A stretch of DNA of 64,000 nucleotides. Source: Chitinimonas prasina (GTDB lineage: Bacteria; Pseudomonadota; Gammaproteobacteria; Burkholderiales; Chitinimonadaceae). The DNA is taken from contig NZ_BSOG01000002.1 in the NCBI RefSeq assembly GCF_030160395.1, forward strand, positions 945,280 to 1,009,279. The letters are read 5' to 3'. The notes below the pieces were generated by a model that made no database searches, was not told where the DNA came from, and saw only the letters and a list, made by a program, of their open reading frames with translations. Position numbers and translations under genes: made by a program. Position 1 is the stretch's first letter. The number at the start of each line of letters is the position of its first letter. Of this stretch, positions 45,962 through 53,858 are shown piece after piece.

Positions 45962-46462
45962 TCAGTCCCGTCCCCGGCAGACTTGATCTACCTTTTTAAG
46001 CAAGGTAGGTATCCGGTACGGGCCATGCATGCTAGCCACTTTCTGCTTGGCTTCCTCAATTGCCATGCCTACGCAGCTTACATACAGGGGCTTGCCGCTC
46101 TCGCCACGGTATACCTCACACTCTGAGCTTATACCTGCGTAGGCAGTCTTGGCGACGCCAACCACGGGTAGCTCACCCTGCAGGCTATGATAGAGATGCG
46201 CCCCCAAACCTGGTGCTGCCTCGCCATCCAGATAGACATGGCCATCTATCACGATCAAATCTGGCAAAAGCGCATGCTCCGCCAACAATTTCAATATACA
46301 AGGCAGCTCCCGCTTGTAAAACTGTCCGGGTATATATCCAGCAACGTCTGCGACCTCACTGACATAGATGGCATCAGGCGCTGCATCTTGCCACTCCTTG
46401 AACATCACCCCCGCCACACGAGCACCGCTTTCAGCATAATCCACATCTACCGCGAGTATCAT
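45962..46462 (-). CDS. nfi: Endonuclease V-family protein, short form
   Basis: 166 residues matching endonuclease V, which nicks DNA near deaminated bases: AVDVDYAE at the N-terminus with the first catalytic Asp, YIPGQFYKRELP (the strand-separating wedge PYIP-type segment), IVIDGHVYLDGEAAPGLGAHLY, VVGVAKTAYAG and PLYVSCVGMAIEEAKQ. It is shorter than the usual 220 or so residues, lacking N- and C-terminal extensions, so activity is not certain. No RBS stronger than ATTGACTTGCA is evident. Confidence 0.75.
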   Translation of the reverse strand: MILAVDVDYAESGARVAGVMFKEWQDAAPDAIYVSEVADVAGYIPGQFYKRELPCILKLLAEHALLPDLIVIDGHVYLDGEAAPGLGAHLYHSLQGELPVVGVAKTAYAGISSECEVYRGESGKPLYVSCVGMAIEEAKQKVASMHGPYRIPTLLKKVDQVCRGRD

Positions 46463-46537
46463 TGCAAGTCAATCCTCAATCCGCACCGCCATTGCCCCTT
46501 GTACACTGCCACCACAGTAGCAACCAGAAAATTCACC

Positions 46538-46825
46538 TTAACGCTTGATCAATCTATAAATAGGTTTAATCGCTGGTCGACAAGACAATATCAGTATAAT
46601 AACCGTAGGCATTGCAAACACCAACATATCCATAACCAAACCGCCCAACACATCCAGTACCACGCACAGCAACAAGACAGATGCACCCGATTGCAGCAAA
46701 GACACTGCCAAGTAGACATTATCCATCAGCCCTTGTGGGTTTCTGTAAACTGAGCACATAAGGTTTATCACAGCACAAGCCAGCAACGCCAACTGTGCAA
46801 TCATGAAAAAAGCCATCGCTTCCAT
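46538..46825 (-). CDS. Small hydrophobic membrane protein, unrecognised
   Basis: 95 residues with three hydrophobic segments (MAFFMIAQLALLACAVINLM, LQSGASVLLLCVVLDVLGGL, VFAMPTVIILILS) and a basic C-terminus. No family recognised. It lies between the endonuclease V and RraB-like genes on the same strand. Modest ribosome site. Confidence 0.45.
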   Translation of the reverse strand: MEAMAFFMIAQLALLACAVINLMCSVYRNPQGLMDNVYLAVSLLQSGASVLLLCVVLDVLGGLVMDMLVFAMPTVIILILSCRPAIKPIYRLIKR

Positions 46826-46895
46826 CAGAGCTAATACTCTCGATCTTATTATTACTTCGCCAAATCGATTGCCATCGGTAAAATTGCAAGCTCAG

Positions 46896-47294
46896 CTACT
46901 GCTGCGCAAAACAACCCCATCCGTCATTACATCCGCCTAGCGCCGCAGCACTCTGCGCCAGCCACTCTTCATAATTTCCGATATTTTCATGTGTTGGCGT
47001 AAGAATGGGATGTGCCTGTACCTGCCAAGGCATAGTTTCATGCTCTTCATAAGGGGAGAATGAAACCTTCTGGTTATTACAAAGCAAATGCACAGCAAAT
47101 TTCAACGCCATCTCCTTATTGGAAAATATAACCGAGAAATCAATTTCTCGTGCCTTTGCCAAATTATCCCCCTGCTGGTGCATTCGCCAGAGAACATTAC
47201 CATTTTCATCATCAGGAAATGCTTGGTTATTTCGCAGCATCAGCCCCCTCCTTACCCAGTCATCTGTCACCGGCGCAACGATAGCACGCGACAT
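46896..47294 (-). CDS. RraB-like (ribonuclease E inhibitor domain) protein
   Basis: The middle and end match the RraB domain: NVLWRMHQQGDNLAKAREID, FSVIFSNKEMALKFAVHL, MPWQVQAHPILTPTHENI and LGGCNDGWGCF. In enteric bacteria RraB modulates RNase E; many family members elsewhere are uncharacterised. The frame extends to 47426, but the leader overlaps the promoter zone of the divergent glucanase gene. The ATG at 47294 is preferred, without a strong ribosome site. Confidence 0.72.
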   Translation of the reverse strand: MSRAIVAPVTDDWVRRGLMLRNNQAFPDDENGNVLWRMHQQGDNLAKAREIDFSVIFSNKEMALKFAVHLLCNNQKVSFSPYEEHETMPWQVQAHPILTPTHENIGNYEEWLAQSAAALGGCNDGWGCFAQQ

Positions 47295-47517
47295 AGGGAA
47301 CACACACAAAACTCCAGTTCCATACGCACAACACCTTATTGCATCGGCTGAGAGCTTGCTGAAGGCTCCAAAATTCAGACTGTGGGTAACCGCAACGCAT
47401 CGCTGGCAGGCCCGCTCCAAGCACACATGGTCATCACAACCAGCCCCTCGTAAACGTCTTGTGCATGAAGCCGTGCAAGTTCAACGGCCCCCCCCACGAG
47501 TCAGCCAGAGGAAAGCC

Positions 47518-48921
47518 ATGACCACCCCGCCCCCCACCAGCCTCAATCTGCAGTTCTTCAACCACAGCGGCATCGACCCTACAGCGGTGTCCATCGGCTT
47601 CGTACCCGGCGCATCTAACGCAGCCTTCAGCATCATCAACGCAAGCAACCACGCTGCATTGCAACCATTGAACATCTCCGGCACCGGCACCTATCCGTTT
47701 GCCGGCAACTGGTACACGCTCGATCAGCTGAGCGACGGTGTCACCGTCAATGCTTTCAGCGGCCGCGTCTATGTCGCCTACAACGGAGCATGGACTGTGC
47801 AGTCGCCAGCCTACGAGCCCGCCCAAGCCGTGACCGACCCGAACTTCTTTCTTCGCTATGACAAGCTGGAAATGACTTTCAATGGTCAGCCTGCCGATGT
47901 GGCCAACCTTACCAGCATTGATTACTGGAGCATCCCGATCACGCTGGCCACTTCGCTCAATGGCAGCGTGGTTCAGACCGTATCTGGCTTGCTGGGCAGT
48001 GCCAACTCGCAAAGCGTATTCGAGGCGCTCAATGCACTCACTACACCGCCCGTTTCGGGTGTAGTCGGGCCAGGTGGCATTGATGGGCAGCCACTACCAG
48101 CCACGGTGCCAGGGGAGTTCCAGCAGTATGGTACGGGACCAGCACCTGGCAGCAGCTTCGCCAGGGTGATAGGACCAACCTCCTATCCATCGATCTCGCC
48201 CACCGTCGGCCTACCCGTCATGCCTTACGACACGCTACACAGCTACCTGGCCTACCTGCTTGATAACTTCGGCCCCGGCACAGCCGTAGGTTCGATCGTA
48301 CCAAGCCTGGGCAACGGCGTATTTGCCCATATCGCCGGGCAGTTTGCCGGCGTGGGCCCCGATGTACCCAGCAGCGGCCCGCTCAGCCGGCAAAGCTATA
48401 CGCTGGAGGCCACCATAGACAGCCATCTGAACATCACCCTCAGCGGTGCCCTGAGTGGCGTAGCTGGCACCACCAGCATTCTGTACAAGCAGGCCGATCT
48501 CACCAACCCCTCGGGCATCTATGGCGGTAACGTGCCGTTTTACCTTAACGGCGCCACCACGGCGACCAACCCAGGCAATGACGTCTACGGCTGGGTCGGC
48601 GGTGATCTGCTTGCCGGCCTCAACATAGGCGCAGTAGGTAGCACTGCCACGGTGGGTGGCGTCACCGGCGTGCCGCTGCCTACCATGGTCGGCGCCATCA
48701 ATAGCCAACTCTGGTTCAATATCCCCAGCCAATTTTTCTTTGCCAACATGCAAGCCACCCCTAACTACAACCAATGGGCTGCTACGCTGGCCCCGCTGTC
48801 GCAAGCGTATAACTTCGCCTACTCCGACCGCTTCGCCAAAGTGTTCGCCAGCCTTGATACCGCAAACATAGACACCCTGACCGTGGTTTTGGAACCTGCT
48901 GACGTCAGCCTGCCAAGCTGA
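47518..48921 (+). CDS. GH64-type beta-1,3-glucanase family protein without signal peptide
   Basis: 467 residues resembling glycoside hydrolase family 64 (thaumatin-like plus alpha/beta domains): the N-terminal NLQFFNHSGIDPTAVSIGFV, GRVYVAYNGAW, NFFLRYDKLEMTFN with the candidate catalytic Glu118, and TSIDYWSIPITL with the candidate Asp135. These two are 17 residues apart, close to the spacing known for a characterised family member. The C-terminus has DTLTVVLEP. The start at 47518 has AGAGGAAA 5 nt upstream. No signal peptide is visible (MTTPPPTS), which is unusual for a glucan hydrolase; the frame continues upstream to 47119, but that leader looks non-coding. Confidence 0.72.
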   Translation: MTTPPPTSLNLQFFNHSGIDPTAVSIGFVPGASNAAFSIINASNHAALQPLNISGTGTYPFAGNWYTLDQLSDGVTVNAFSGRVYVAYNGAWTVQSPAYEPAQAVTDPNFFLRYDKLEMTFNGQPADVANLTSIDYWSIPITLATSLNGSVVQTVSGLLGSANSQSVFEALNALTTPPVSGVVGPGGIDGQPLPATVPGEFQQYGTGPAPGSSFARVIGPTSYPSISPTVGLPVMPYDTLHSYLAYLLDNFGPGTAVGSIVPSLGNGVFAHIAGQFAGVGPDVPSSGPLSRQSYTLEATIDSHLNITLSGALSGVAGTTSILYKQADLTNPSGIYGGNVPFYLNGATTATNPGNDVYGWVGGDLLAGLNIGAVGSTATVGGVTGVPLPTMVGAINSQLWFNIPSQFFFANMQATPNYNQWAATLAPLSQAYNFAYSDRFAKVFASLDTANIDTLTVVLEPADVSLPS

Positions 48922-48928
48922 TACAGAA

Positions 48929-48965
48929 TGGCCGGCTCCTCCACAAGCAACAATGGAGCCGGCCA
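48929..48965 (+). terminator. Hairpin after the GH64-type gene
   Basis: TGGCCGGCTCC and GGAGCCGGCCA form a perfect 11-bp stem with a 15-base loop, 8 bp after the stop codon. There is no T run, so it is either a weak terminator or an mRNA-end stabiliser. Confidence 0.55.
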
Positions 48966-49069
48966 CAGGGCAATGGATGGCCCCTGCCAGCCTCCCACAG
49001 CGCTATGATGCCGAAGCGCGCGGCAAGGACTGTCGTCGCCAACACCACCATCCCGCAAACAGACTAGCC

Positions 49070-49360
49070 ATGTTCGCCATCATTCTCAGCTACAAGAAAC
49101 CGCTCGATACCGTAGATGCCTTTGTCGCAGAACATAAACGCTTCCTGGAAGCCCACTACGCTTCGGGGCACTTCCTGCTGTCTGGCCGCAAGCAGCCACG
49201 CACCGGCGGCATCATCCTGGCCCAGGCAAGCAGCAAGCACGAAGTGGAGGCCATCGTTCGCCTGGATCCGTTCTGGCGGGAAGAAATCGCCGATTACGAC
49301 ATCATTGAGTTTGTACCCAGCATGGCCGCCAGCCACCTAAGCAGCCTACTGGCGAATTAA
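49070..49360 (+). CDS. YciI-like protein
   Basis: 96-residue alpha-beta barrel-type protein of the YCII family: FAIILSYKKPLDTVDAFVAE, HKRFLEAHYASGHFLLSGRK, GGIILAQASSKHEVEAIV and DPFWREEIADYDIIEF. The conserved His (EHKRFL) and Asp (LDPF) positions are present. Family function is largely unknown. The ATG at 49070 fits the family N-terminus; the longer frame from 48953 is not supported. Confidence 0.85.
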   Translation: MFAIILSYKKPLDTVDAFVAEHKRFLEAHYASGHFLLSGRKQPRTGGIILAQASSKHEVEAIVRLDPFWREEIADYDIIEFVPSMAASHLSSLLAN

Positions 49361-49388
49361 GTGACATACCCCCGTCGGGACCCATCAC

Positions 49389-49751
49389 ATGCAATATCTG
49401 ACGCCATTTCAGCCACCTGAAGCATTCGATATGCTGGAGCGCGGCTTCACGCTGTCCGTATCTCCCATTGCAGACGACTCTGCCGTCGAATTCTTGCGCT
49501 ATTACCCCGATGGGAAACAGCTCACCATTGCATTTGAGTTAGGCAGTGACTCGACCATCTCGGTCAAAATTGCCGATCACGATGAGGTCATTAGCGACAT
49601 AACGATTGAAGGCGTCATCAGCTATGCATTTCAGTCGTGGGACAACCAGAAGATCATGCGCCTGCGTTTTGAAGCCGGTAGATCAGACCTGGATCTCCGT
49701 ATCCATTACGCCCCCCTGCCTTCTGCAGTGCTCAGCTTACTGAGGACATGA
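49389..49751 (+). CDS. Small unrecognised protein
   Basis: 120 residues, beta-rich and acidic, no known motif (LTIAFELGSDSTISVKIADH, ITIEGVISYAFQSWDNQ). It starts 29 bp after the YciI gene on the same strand. The plain alternating pattern recalls small immunity-type proteins, but nothing supports that beyond size. Confidence 0.55.
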   Translation: MQYLTPFQPPEAFDMLERGFTLSVSPIADDSAVEFLRYYPDGKQLTIAFELGSDSTISVKIADHDEVISDITIEGVISYAFQSWDNQKIMRLRFEAGRSDLDLRIHYAPLPSAVLSLLRT

Positions 49752-49954
49752 GACGTCACCCTGAGCGAAGTGCCCAGACACCTCACTATATTGCGATGCC
49801 GCGTTACTCGAGAAAAATTTCCCCGAATGTATCAACTATTCGGTGCCTTGAAACTCTCGCTGGCCCCTTGCTTTGATCCGACATCAAGGTTGCTGGAAGA
49901 TCCCGCTGCCGCATGGGCTTGACCACCCTACAATACTTCCACTAACATAGAATC

Positions 49955-50278
49955 ATGGAAAGTAAAACCGTCGTCAACCTGCTTGCCGCCCTCGCCCAGG
50001 ACACCCGCCTGGCGATTTTCCGTCTGCTGGTGGTTCAAGGCCCGGCAGGCATGACAGTGGGCAAGATAGGCGAGATGCTGGCCGTGGCGCCAGCCACCCT
50101 CTCCTTCCACCTGAAGGAGCTGAATCGTGCCGGCCTGATCCAGGCACGGCAGGAAGGGCGGTTTATCCACTATGCCGCCAATTTCGACACCATGAACGAC
50201 CTGCTGCGCTTCATGACTGAAAACTGCTGCACGGCAGCGTCCTGCGCTACCGAGCAGGAGAACAGCTGCTGTGGTTGA
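49955..50278 (+). CDS. arsR: ArsR-family metalloregulator (first copy)
   Basis: 107-residue winged-helix repressor: LAALAQDTRLAIFRLLVVQG, LAVAPATLSFHLKELNRAGL, QARQEGRFIHYAANF. The cysteines all lie in the C-terminal tail (CC…C…C…CC: ENCCTAASCATEQENSCCG), a layout seen in some C-terminal-site ArsR proteins, rather than the ELCVC site in the recognition helix. It begins the arsenic cluster on the plus strand. It differs clearly from the second ArsR 47 bp downstream. Confidence 0.9.
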   Translation: MESKTVVNLLAALAQDTRLAIFRLLVVQGPAGMTVGKIGEMLAVAPATLSFHLKELNRAGLIQARQEGRFIHYAANFDTMNDLLRFMTENCCTAASCATEQENSCCG

Positions 50279-50295
50279 TTTTTTGCAGCCCAATA

Positions 50296-50313
50296 TTTCA
50301 ATAAAATTTGAAA
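50296..50313. promoter_or_regulatory. Candidate ArsR operator before the second arsR
   Basis: TTTCAA-TAAAAT-TTGAAA is a perfect 6+6 inverted repeat in an AT-rich stretch just before the second arsR start codon. ArsR-family operators are commonly AT-rich dyads of this size. Confidence 0.5.
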
Positions 50314-50325
50314 CAATATCCCGCC

Positions 50326-50682
50326 ATGGACAAGATCTCCGCACTGCAGGTTTTTGAGGCGCTCTCCTCCAGCGCCCGCCTGGATACCTATCTGCTGCTG
50401 GTGGGCGCAGGCGGTACCGGCATTGTGGCCGGCGAGTTGGCCAACCGGCTGGATATGGCGCCGTCCAATCTCTCCTTTCACCTGAAGAACCTGGCGCATG
50501 CCGGCCTGGTGACGGTGGAACAAGAGGGGCGGTTTCAGCGCTATCGCGCCAACCTGGCCCTGATGCGGCAAGTGACCGGTTTTCTGACCGACCACTGCTG
50601 CGGCGGGCATCCCGAACAATGTGCTGAGCTGGCTGCACCGGCTACTAGTGCCAACGCTTCCCCTTCTTGCTGTGAGCCTTAG
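50326..50682 (+). CDS. arsR: ArsR-family metalloregulator (second copy)
   Basis: 118-residue winged-helix protein: LQVFEALSSSARLDTYLLLV, LDMAPSNLSFHLKNLAHAGL, EQEGRFQRYRANL. Cysteines again cluster at the C-terminus (DHCCGG, EQC, SCC). The start is the ATG at 50326; a TTG at 50308 lies in the operator. The stop codon is directly followed by the ATG of the arsenate reductase, so the two genes form one operon. Confidence 0.9.
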   Translation: MDKISALQVFEALSSSARLDTYLLLVGAGGTGIVAGELANRLDMAPSNLSFHLKNLAHAGLVTVEQEGRFQRYRANLALMRQVTGFLTDHCCGGHPEQCAELAAPATSANASPSCCEP

Positions 50683-51159
50683 ATGAATATCCTGATACTT
50701 TGTACCGGCAACTCCTGCCGCTCCATCCTGGCCGAGGCCACCATCAATGCCCTGGCGCCAGAAGGCATCCGCGCCATCAGCGCTGGCAGCAAGCCGGCCG
50801 GCTATGTCCACCCGCGCTCCCTGGCACTGCTGGAACGTGAAGGCATCTCGACCCAAGGCCTGCACAGCAAGTCTTGGGATAACCTGCCGATGACACCGGA
50901 CGTGGTGATTACCGTCTGTGGCAGCGCCGCCGGCGAAACCTGCCCCGCCTACCTGGGCCCGGTGCTGCGTGCACATTGGGGAGTGGAAGATCCTGCCCAT
51001 GCGACTGGTACCGATGCCGAAATCGATGCCGCCTTTGAAAAAGCCTACCGCATTCTGCGTGGCCGAATCGAAGCCTTCCTCGCCCTTCCTTCGTATCTGC
51101 TTGCCGACAAGGCCAGGCTCAAGCCCGAGCTGGATCGCATCGGTCTGATCGGGGCCTGA
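50683..51159 (+). CDS. arsC: Arsenate reductase, low-molecular-weight phosphatase type
   Basis: Reduces arsenate to arsenite, using thioredoxin or a related thiol system. The P-loop CTGNSCRS with the nucleophilic Cys is at residues 7-14. Further Cys are in VITVCGSAAGETCPAYLG as in thioredoxin-coupled ArsC. HWGVEDPAHATGTD contains the catalytic Asp. The 158-residue length is normal. Directly follows the second arsR. Confidence 0.93.
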   Translation: MNILILCTGNSCRSILAEATINALAPEGIRAISAGSKPAGYVHPRSLALLEREGISTQGLHSKSWDNLPMTPDVVITVCGSAAGETCPAYLGPVLRAHWGVEDPAHATGTDAEIDAAFEKAYRILRGRIEAFLALPSYLLADKARLKPELDRIGLIGA

Positions 51160-51242
51160 GGGGAGCTCAGGCCACTGCTGCGGGAATGGCGCCCCCCTTA
51201 TCAAAACGAAATACACTACATAAGCTGGGAGAACAGTAAGTC

Positions 51243-51962
51243 ATGGATTTGCATCGTCGATTATTTGCCGAGTGGCTGGGTACGGCCTTTCTGCTTGCGG
51301 TAGTTGTGGGCTCCGGCATCATGGCCGAGCGCCTGTCTGGCGGGAATACGGGCGTGGCGCTCATGGCCAATGCCCTGGCAACCGGTGGCGGGCTGATTGC
51401 CCTGATACTGACCTTTGGCGGTATATCCGGGGCACACTTCAATCCCGCCGTTACCCTGGCAGCGGCACTGCGTCGTGAACTGAGCAGCCGAGATGCATCA
51501 CTGTATGTGCTGGCACAGCTTGCCGGCGCGTTCTGCGGCGTAGCTGCAGCCCATGGCATGTTTGGCGAGGCCTTGTTTTTCGCATCACAGCATGTGCGTA
51601 CCGGCCCGGCACAATGGTGGAGCGAATTCATCGCCACCTTCGGCTTGCTGGCGGTGATCTTTGGCTGCTCGCGCAGCCGGCCAGAGGCAGTACCGTATGC
51701 GGTGGCGTCCTATATCGTCGGTGCCTACTGGTTTACCTCGTCCACCTCGTTTGCCAACCCGGCAGTCACCTTGGCACGCGCAGCCAGCGATACCTTTGCT
51801 GGCATACGGCCCGTGGATGCGCCCGGCTTTATCGTCGCGCAACTGGTAGGCGCGGTGACCGCGACACTGGTTTTTGGCTGGCTGCTGCGCGACAAGGCCG
51901 CCCTGTCGCTAGGCTTGATGGCCAATGCCGGCGAGGATCGCCCGGTGCACCCCCTGAAGTAA
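51243..51962 (+). CDS. aqpS: Aquaglyceroporin of the arsenic cluster (AqpS-like)
   Basis: MIP-family channel with six membrane segments and the two NPA boxes (HFNPAVT near residue 62 and FANPAVT near residue 170). In arsenic operons such channels let arsenite made by ArsC leave the cell down its gradient, in place of an ArsB pump; no arsB or acr3 is found in this window. It follows arsC by about 80 bp. 239 residues. Confidence 0.9.
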   Translation: MDLHRRLFAEWLGTAFLLAVVVGSGIMAERLSGGNTGVALMANALATGGGLIALILTFGGISGAHFNPAVTLAAALRRELSSRDASLYVLAQLAGAFCGVAAAHGMFGEALFFASQHVRTGPAQWWSEFIATFGLLAVIFGCSRSRPEAVPYAVASYIVGAYWFTSSTSFANPAVTLARAASDTFAGIRPVDAPGFIVAQLVGAVTATLVFGWLLRDKAALSLGLMANAGEDRPVHPLK

Positions 51963-52052
51963 GCCTTCGGAAAAACTCCTTCACCAAAAGCTATCACCCA
52001 TGGCAGCCCTGCCCGCTAATCCACCAGCACCCCCTCGACTGACATTGCAACC

Positions 52053-52478
52053 ATGACCCAGATCACGATCTATCACAACCCAGCCTGCGGCACCTCGCGC
52101 AACACCCTGGCGTTGATACGCAATACCGGCATCGAACCCCATGTGGTGCACTATCTGGACACCCCACCCGACCGCGAAACCCTGGTCGCGCTGATTGCAG
52201 TCATGGGCATACCGGTACGCGAACTGCTGCGCAAGAAGGGCACGCCCTATGCCGAACTGAATCTGGATGACACGGCCTGGACCGATGCGCAGCTGATCGA
52301 CTTCATGTTGCAGCACCCCATCCTGATCAATCGGCCGGTGGTGGTCACCCCCCTCGGTACACGCTTGTGCCGGCCATCAGAAGCCGTGCTGGATATCCTG
52401 CCCTTGCCGCAACTGGGGCCGTTTACCAAGGAAGATGGCGAAGTCGTGATTGACGAACAGGGGCGGCGCTTCAGGTAG
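52053..52478 (+). CDS. arsC: Arsenate reductase, glutaredoxin type
   Basis: Belongs to the ArsC/Spx thioredoxin-fold family, unrelated to the phosphatase-type enzyme just upstream. The catalytic Cys is at position 12 (YHNPACGTSRN). Arsenate-binding arginines lie in LLRKKG, LINRPVVV and LCRPSEAV. It uses glutathione and glutaredoxin. 141 residues. It is the last gene of the plus-strand arsenic set and converges with the LodB-like gene. Confidence 0.93.
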   Translation: MTQITIYHNPACGTSRNTLALIRNTGIEPHVVHYLDTPPDRETLVALIAVMGIPVRELLRKKGTPYAELNLDDTAWTDAQLIDFMLQHPILINRPVVVTPLGTRLCRPSEAVLDILPLPQLGPFTKEDGEVVIDEQGRRFR

Positions 52479-52503
52479 TGCTTGCCTGCTGCACGCCCCC
52501 TCC

Positions 52504-53850
52504 TCAAGCCGTGCTTGGCTTGGCAATGGCCAGCAAGCCTGCCTGCAGCAACCATTGCAGGCCCAGGATGATGCGTTCATCGCCCACCTCGGTGCGCTGT
52601 GGATGGGCGGCCACCACGGCTGCTGCAGGGGTCGTCGTGCTGCAGGCACTGAGCAGGCTGGCAGGTTCAAGGGGCTGCAGATCAGCGGGCCAGGCCACTG
52701 CATCGACAGCCTTGTGCACCGACACCAGCTGGCAGTCCGGCGCCAGCGTCACCACTGCCTGACGCCGGCGCCAGAAGTTACTGTCGGGCCAGCGCTGTTC
52801 CATCTGGTAGTAACTTGCCCGCGTGCCCAGGTATTGCTGATAGGCGCCCACATGGCGCTCGGCCAGTTGCGCCAACGCGGCCCTATTGCCTACCAGCGCC
52901 TGGACAACCGCCTGGCCGGTATGGATGCCCGCATCCAGCGCCCGGACTATGCCGCTGGACGAAAGTGGGTCATAGCTGCCTGCCGCATCCCCCACCGCCA
53001 CCCAATCCTGCCCATACAGCGGCTCAAGCAAGGCAGAGTGGGCACTCACCACCTGCAGGCGCGCTGGTGCCTGCGCACCGGCCAGCCTCGCCATGGTATG
53101 CCGGGCGCCATTGAGCAAGCGCCACCATACCTCCGGCACACGCAGTTCATGCTGCTGTATCAGGTCGGCATCCGTCATCAAGGCGACCCACCAGGTTCGC
53201 CCACCCGCCTCAGCCGGCAAGCAGGCTGAATAGAACCAGCCCTGGGCGCAGGGCTCTACCAGGGTAAAGGTGTCGGCATCGGGCATGGCCGGGTACTCGG
53301 CCACCAATGCCACCATATTGTCGATCAGCTGGCGTTCCGCCCCCAGCTTGCGCGCTACCACCTGCCCCTTGCCACTGGCATCCACCACAAATCGGGCAGT
53401 CAGGCCCATCGTGTCCTCGCCTTGGCGCAAGCGCAGGCGGCAGCCACCGTCCTCGCGCTCTACATGCTCCAGCAGGGTATTGCGGTAGACCACCACACCC
53501 TTCTGCCCGGCCGTGGCCACCAGGTCGGCATCAAAGCGGCGCCTATCCAGATGCCAGCCATGGCCAAATGGGGTGAACATGAAATCGCGCTGATAGATGG
53601 CATCGTTACCCCAGGCAGCTGCATTGCCATAGGCAGGGGCGTGGCCGGCCTGTTCAAACGCCGGCCATGCCTCCAGATACTCCAACAGGGAACGGGCGCC
53701 GGGCGAGAGGGTCTCCCCTACGCGCGGCTGCCCGTAATCTGTCTTCTCTACCAAGGCGACCGTCAGACCGGATTGTCGGCGGATACTCAGCGCGGTAGCC
53801 GCACCGGCAGGTCCGCCGCCTACCACGGCAATGTCGAACGTCTTGTTCAT
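52504..53850 (-). CDS. LodB/GoxB-type FAD oxidoreductase, maturation partner of the quinone-cofactor oxidase
   Basis: 448-residue flavoprotein of the p-hydroxybenzoate hydroxylase/halogenase fold: VVGGGPAGAATALSI at the N-terminus (FAD), VGETLSPGARSLLE, VDASGKGQVVARKLG and VGDAAGSYDPLSSSGI. In LodAB and GoxAB pairs this partner is needed to form the cysteine-tryptophyl quinone cofactor. It starts 8 bp after the stop of the LodA-like gene and forms its operon. It converges with the glutaredoxin-type arsC. Confidence 0.85.
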   Translation of the reverse strand: MNKTFDIAVVGGGPAGAATALSIRRQSGLTVALVEKTDYGQPRVGETLSPGARSLLEYLEAWPAFEQAGHAPAYGNAAAWGNDAIYQRDFMFTPFGHGWHLDRRRFDADLVATAGQKGVVVYRNTLLEHVEREDGGCRLRLRQGEDTMGLTARFVVDASGKGQVVARKLGAERQLIDNMVALVAEYPAMPDADTFTLVEPCAQGWFYSACLPAEAGGRTWWVALMTDADLIQQHELRVPEVWWRLLNGARHTMARLAGAQAPARLQVVSAHSALLEPLYGQDWVAVGDAAGSYDPLSSSGIVRALDAGIHTGQAVVQALVGNRAALAQLAERHVGAYQQYLGTRASYYQMEQRWPDSNFWRRRQAVVTLAPDCQLVSVHKAVDAVAWPADLQPLEPASLLSACSTTTPAAAVVAAHPQRTEVGDERIILGLQWLLQAGLLAIAKPSTA

Positions 53851-53858
53851 ACTTGGCC

